Positions 63,662 to 64,000 of a stretch of DNA of 64,000 nt are shown here, in pieces. This DNA comes from Mucilaginibacter sp. JRF (GTDB lineage: Bacteria > Bacteroidota > Bacteroidia > Sphingobacteriales > Sphingobacteriaceae). Location of the stretch: the NCBI RefSeq assembly GCF_015223065.1, contig NZ_JADFBY010000003.1:1-64000 (forward strand), given 5' to 3'. The translations under genes and the position numbers were made by a program. The notes beneath the pieces are model-generated. The model was not told the origin of the DNA and ran no database searches. It saw only the letters and a program-made list of their open reading frames with translations. The first letter of the stretch is position 1. Each line of letters opens with the position of its first letter.

Positions 63662-64000
63662 TTATATATCTTTATTATCAATTTCGTTTTCTTTAACACT
63701 TTTACCGCTAATAAGTTTCTTTTTCAGGAAAGCAAATATCAGGGGGGCAGTTGTTATCACTAAGAATGCTAAAATAACATATTGCAGGTAATTTTCTATC
63801 TCCGGATAGCTCCTGCCTAAAAAATAACCCGCCAATGTAAGTACGCTCACCCATAAAACGCTGCCCGTTATATTGTAAATGGTGAACTTTTTAAAACTTA
63901 CCTTAACAACTCCTGCAAAGATAGGCGCAAAAGTCCTGATTATTGGAAAAAATCTGCCTAAAATAAGCGCTGTGCCCCCATATTTGTGATAAAATTCCTC
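63662..64000 (-). CDS. DedA-family membrane protein (5' part outside window)
   Basis: The last 112 codons of a DedA/SNARE-associated protein; the reading frame runs off the window end at 64000. The diagnostic GRFFPIIRTFAPIFAG (about 16-31 of the visible part) and FTIYNITGSVLWVSVLTLAG are present, with two further membrane segments and a charged C-terminus (KSVKENEID). DedA proteins flip undecaprenyl phosphate or phospholipids. First known gene of the ppa-rsmE operon. Confidence 0.88.
   Translation of the reverse strand, partial: EEFYHKYGGTALILGRFFPIIRTFAPIFAGVVKVSFKKFTIYNITGSVLWVSVLTLAGYFLGRSYPEIENYLQYVILAFLVITTAPLIFAFLKKKLISGKSVKENEIDNKDI

Overview
The window is chromosomal DNA of a Bacteroidetes bacterium, most likely family Sphingobacteriaceae (Mucilaginibacter or Pedobacter type; the genus is an inference). 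The evidence is a type IX secretion/gliding pair (PorV and a GldJ-like lipoprotein), clade-typical families (DUF2911, DUF4834, DUF4159, DUF6249, YfhO), and many promoters of the Bacteroidetes form TTTG-N19/20-TAnnTTTG rather than TTGACA/TATAAT. Several short intergenic repeat families common in this clade are also present. I see no CRISPR array, insertion sequence, prophage or rRNA.

Layout. 1-6 kb: GH3-family protein, lptB, gltX, a histidine kinase and a DinB-like protein. 6-7.8 kb: an ECF sigma factor with a probable anti-sigma factor, plus a divergent DUF6249 gene; both sides carry a TGTAACCT/CGTC-like promoter. 8-11.5 kb: two secreted proteins, an AhpC-type peroxiredoxin with an AhpD-like partner, and a candidate small RNA. 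11.5-16.2 kb: a TetR-TolC-HlyD-MFS efflux operon with two palindromic operator candidates. 16.3-29.6 kb: PIG-L deacetylase, FtsX-type ABC permease, two sodium/solute symporters (one preceded by two tiny membrane-protein genes), an ArgE-like M20 hydrolase with a Cys-tailed GNAT, a GapN-like dehydrogenase and a HAD phosphatase. 29.7-37.6 kb: metH and metF behind a SAM-I riboswitch, and a CtpA-type protease. 37.7-49.7 kb: murQ, BI-1 protein, YfhO, uvrB, a GH43-ricin lipoprotein and nitronate monooxygenase. 50-53 kb: a sensor kinase, then an AT-rich retron-like reverse transcriptase cassette beside two identical initiator tRNA genes. 53-64 kb: era, der, ispF, porV, gldJ, a repeat island, and a six-gene operon (DedA, ppa, CorC-like, rsmE, DUF4159, lipoprotein).

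The two most unusual signals are the following. (1) A retron-like unit at 51387-52535: an RT with LPQGAPTS, FVDD and VTG motifs, a 77-residue upstream ORF one base away, and an upstream AT-rich segment bounded by a 7-bp inverted repeat and a 12-bp direct repeat. (2) Five intergenic arrays built on a strict 7-bp period, using four unrelated word families (CTAAA, AGAT/ATCT, CAGT/ACTG, TGACC). Two of them are arranged as inverted arms around a short core, and one supplies the start codon and signal-peptide n-region of a gene.

Start codons were moved from the longest open frame wherever a promoter, operator or family alignment demanded it (histidine kinases, sigma factor, ahpC, tetR, era, gldJ). 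All functions are from motif recognition by eye; no database search was run.
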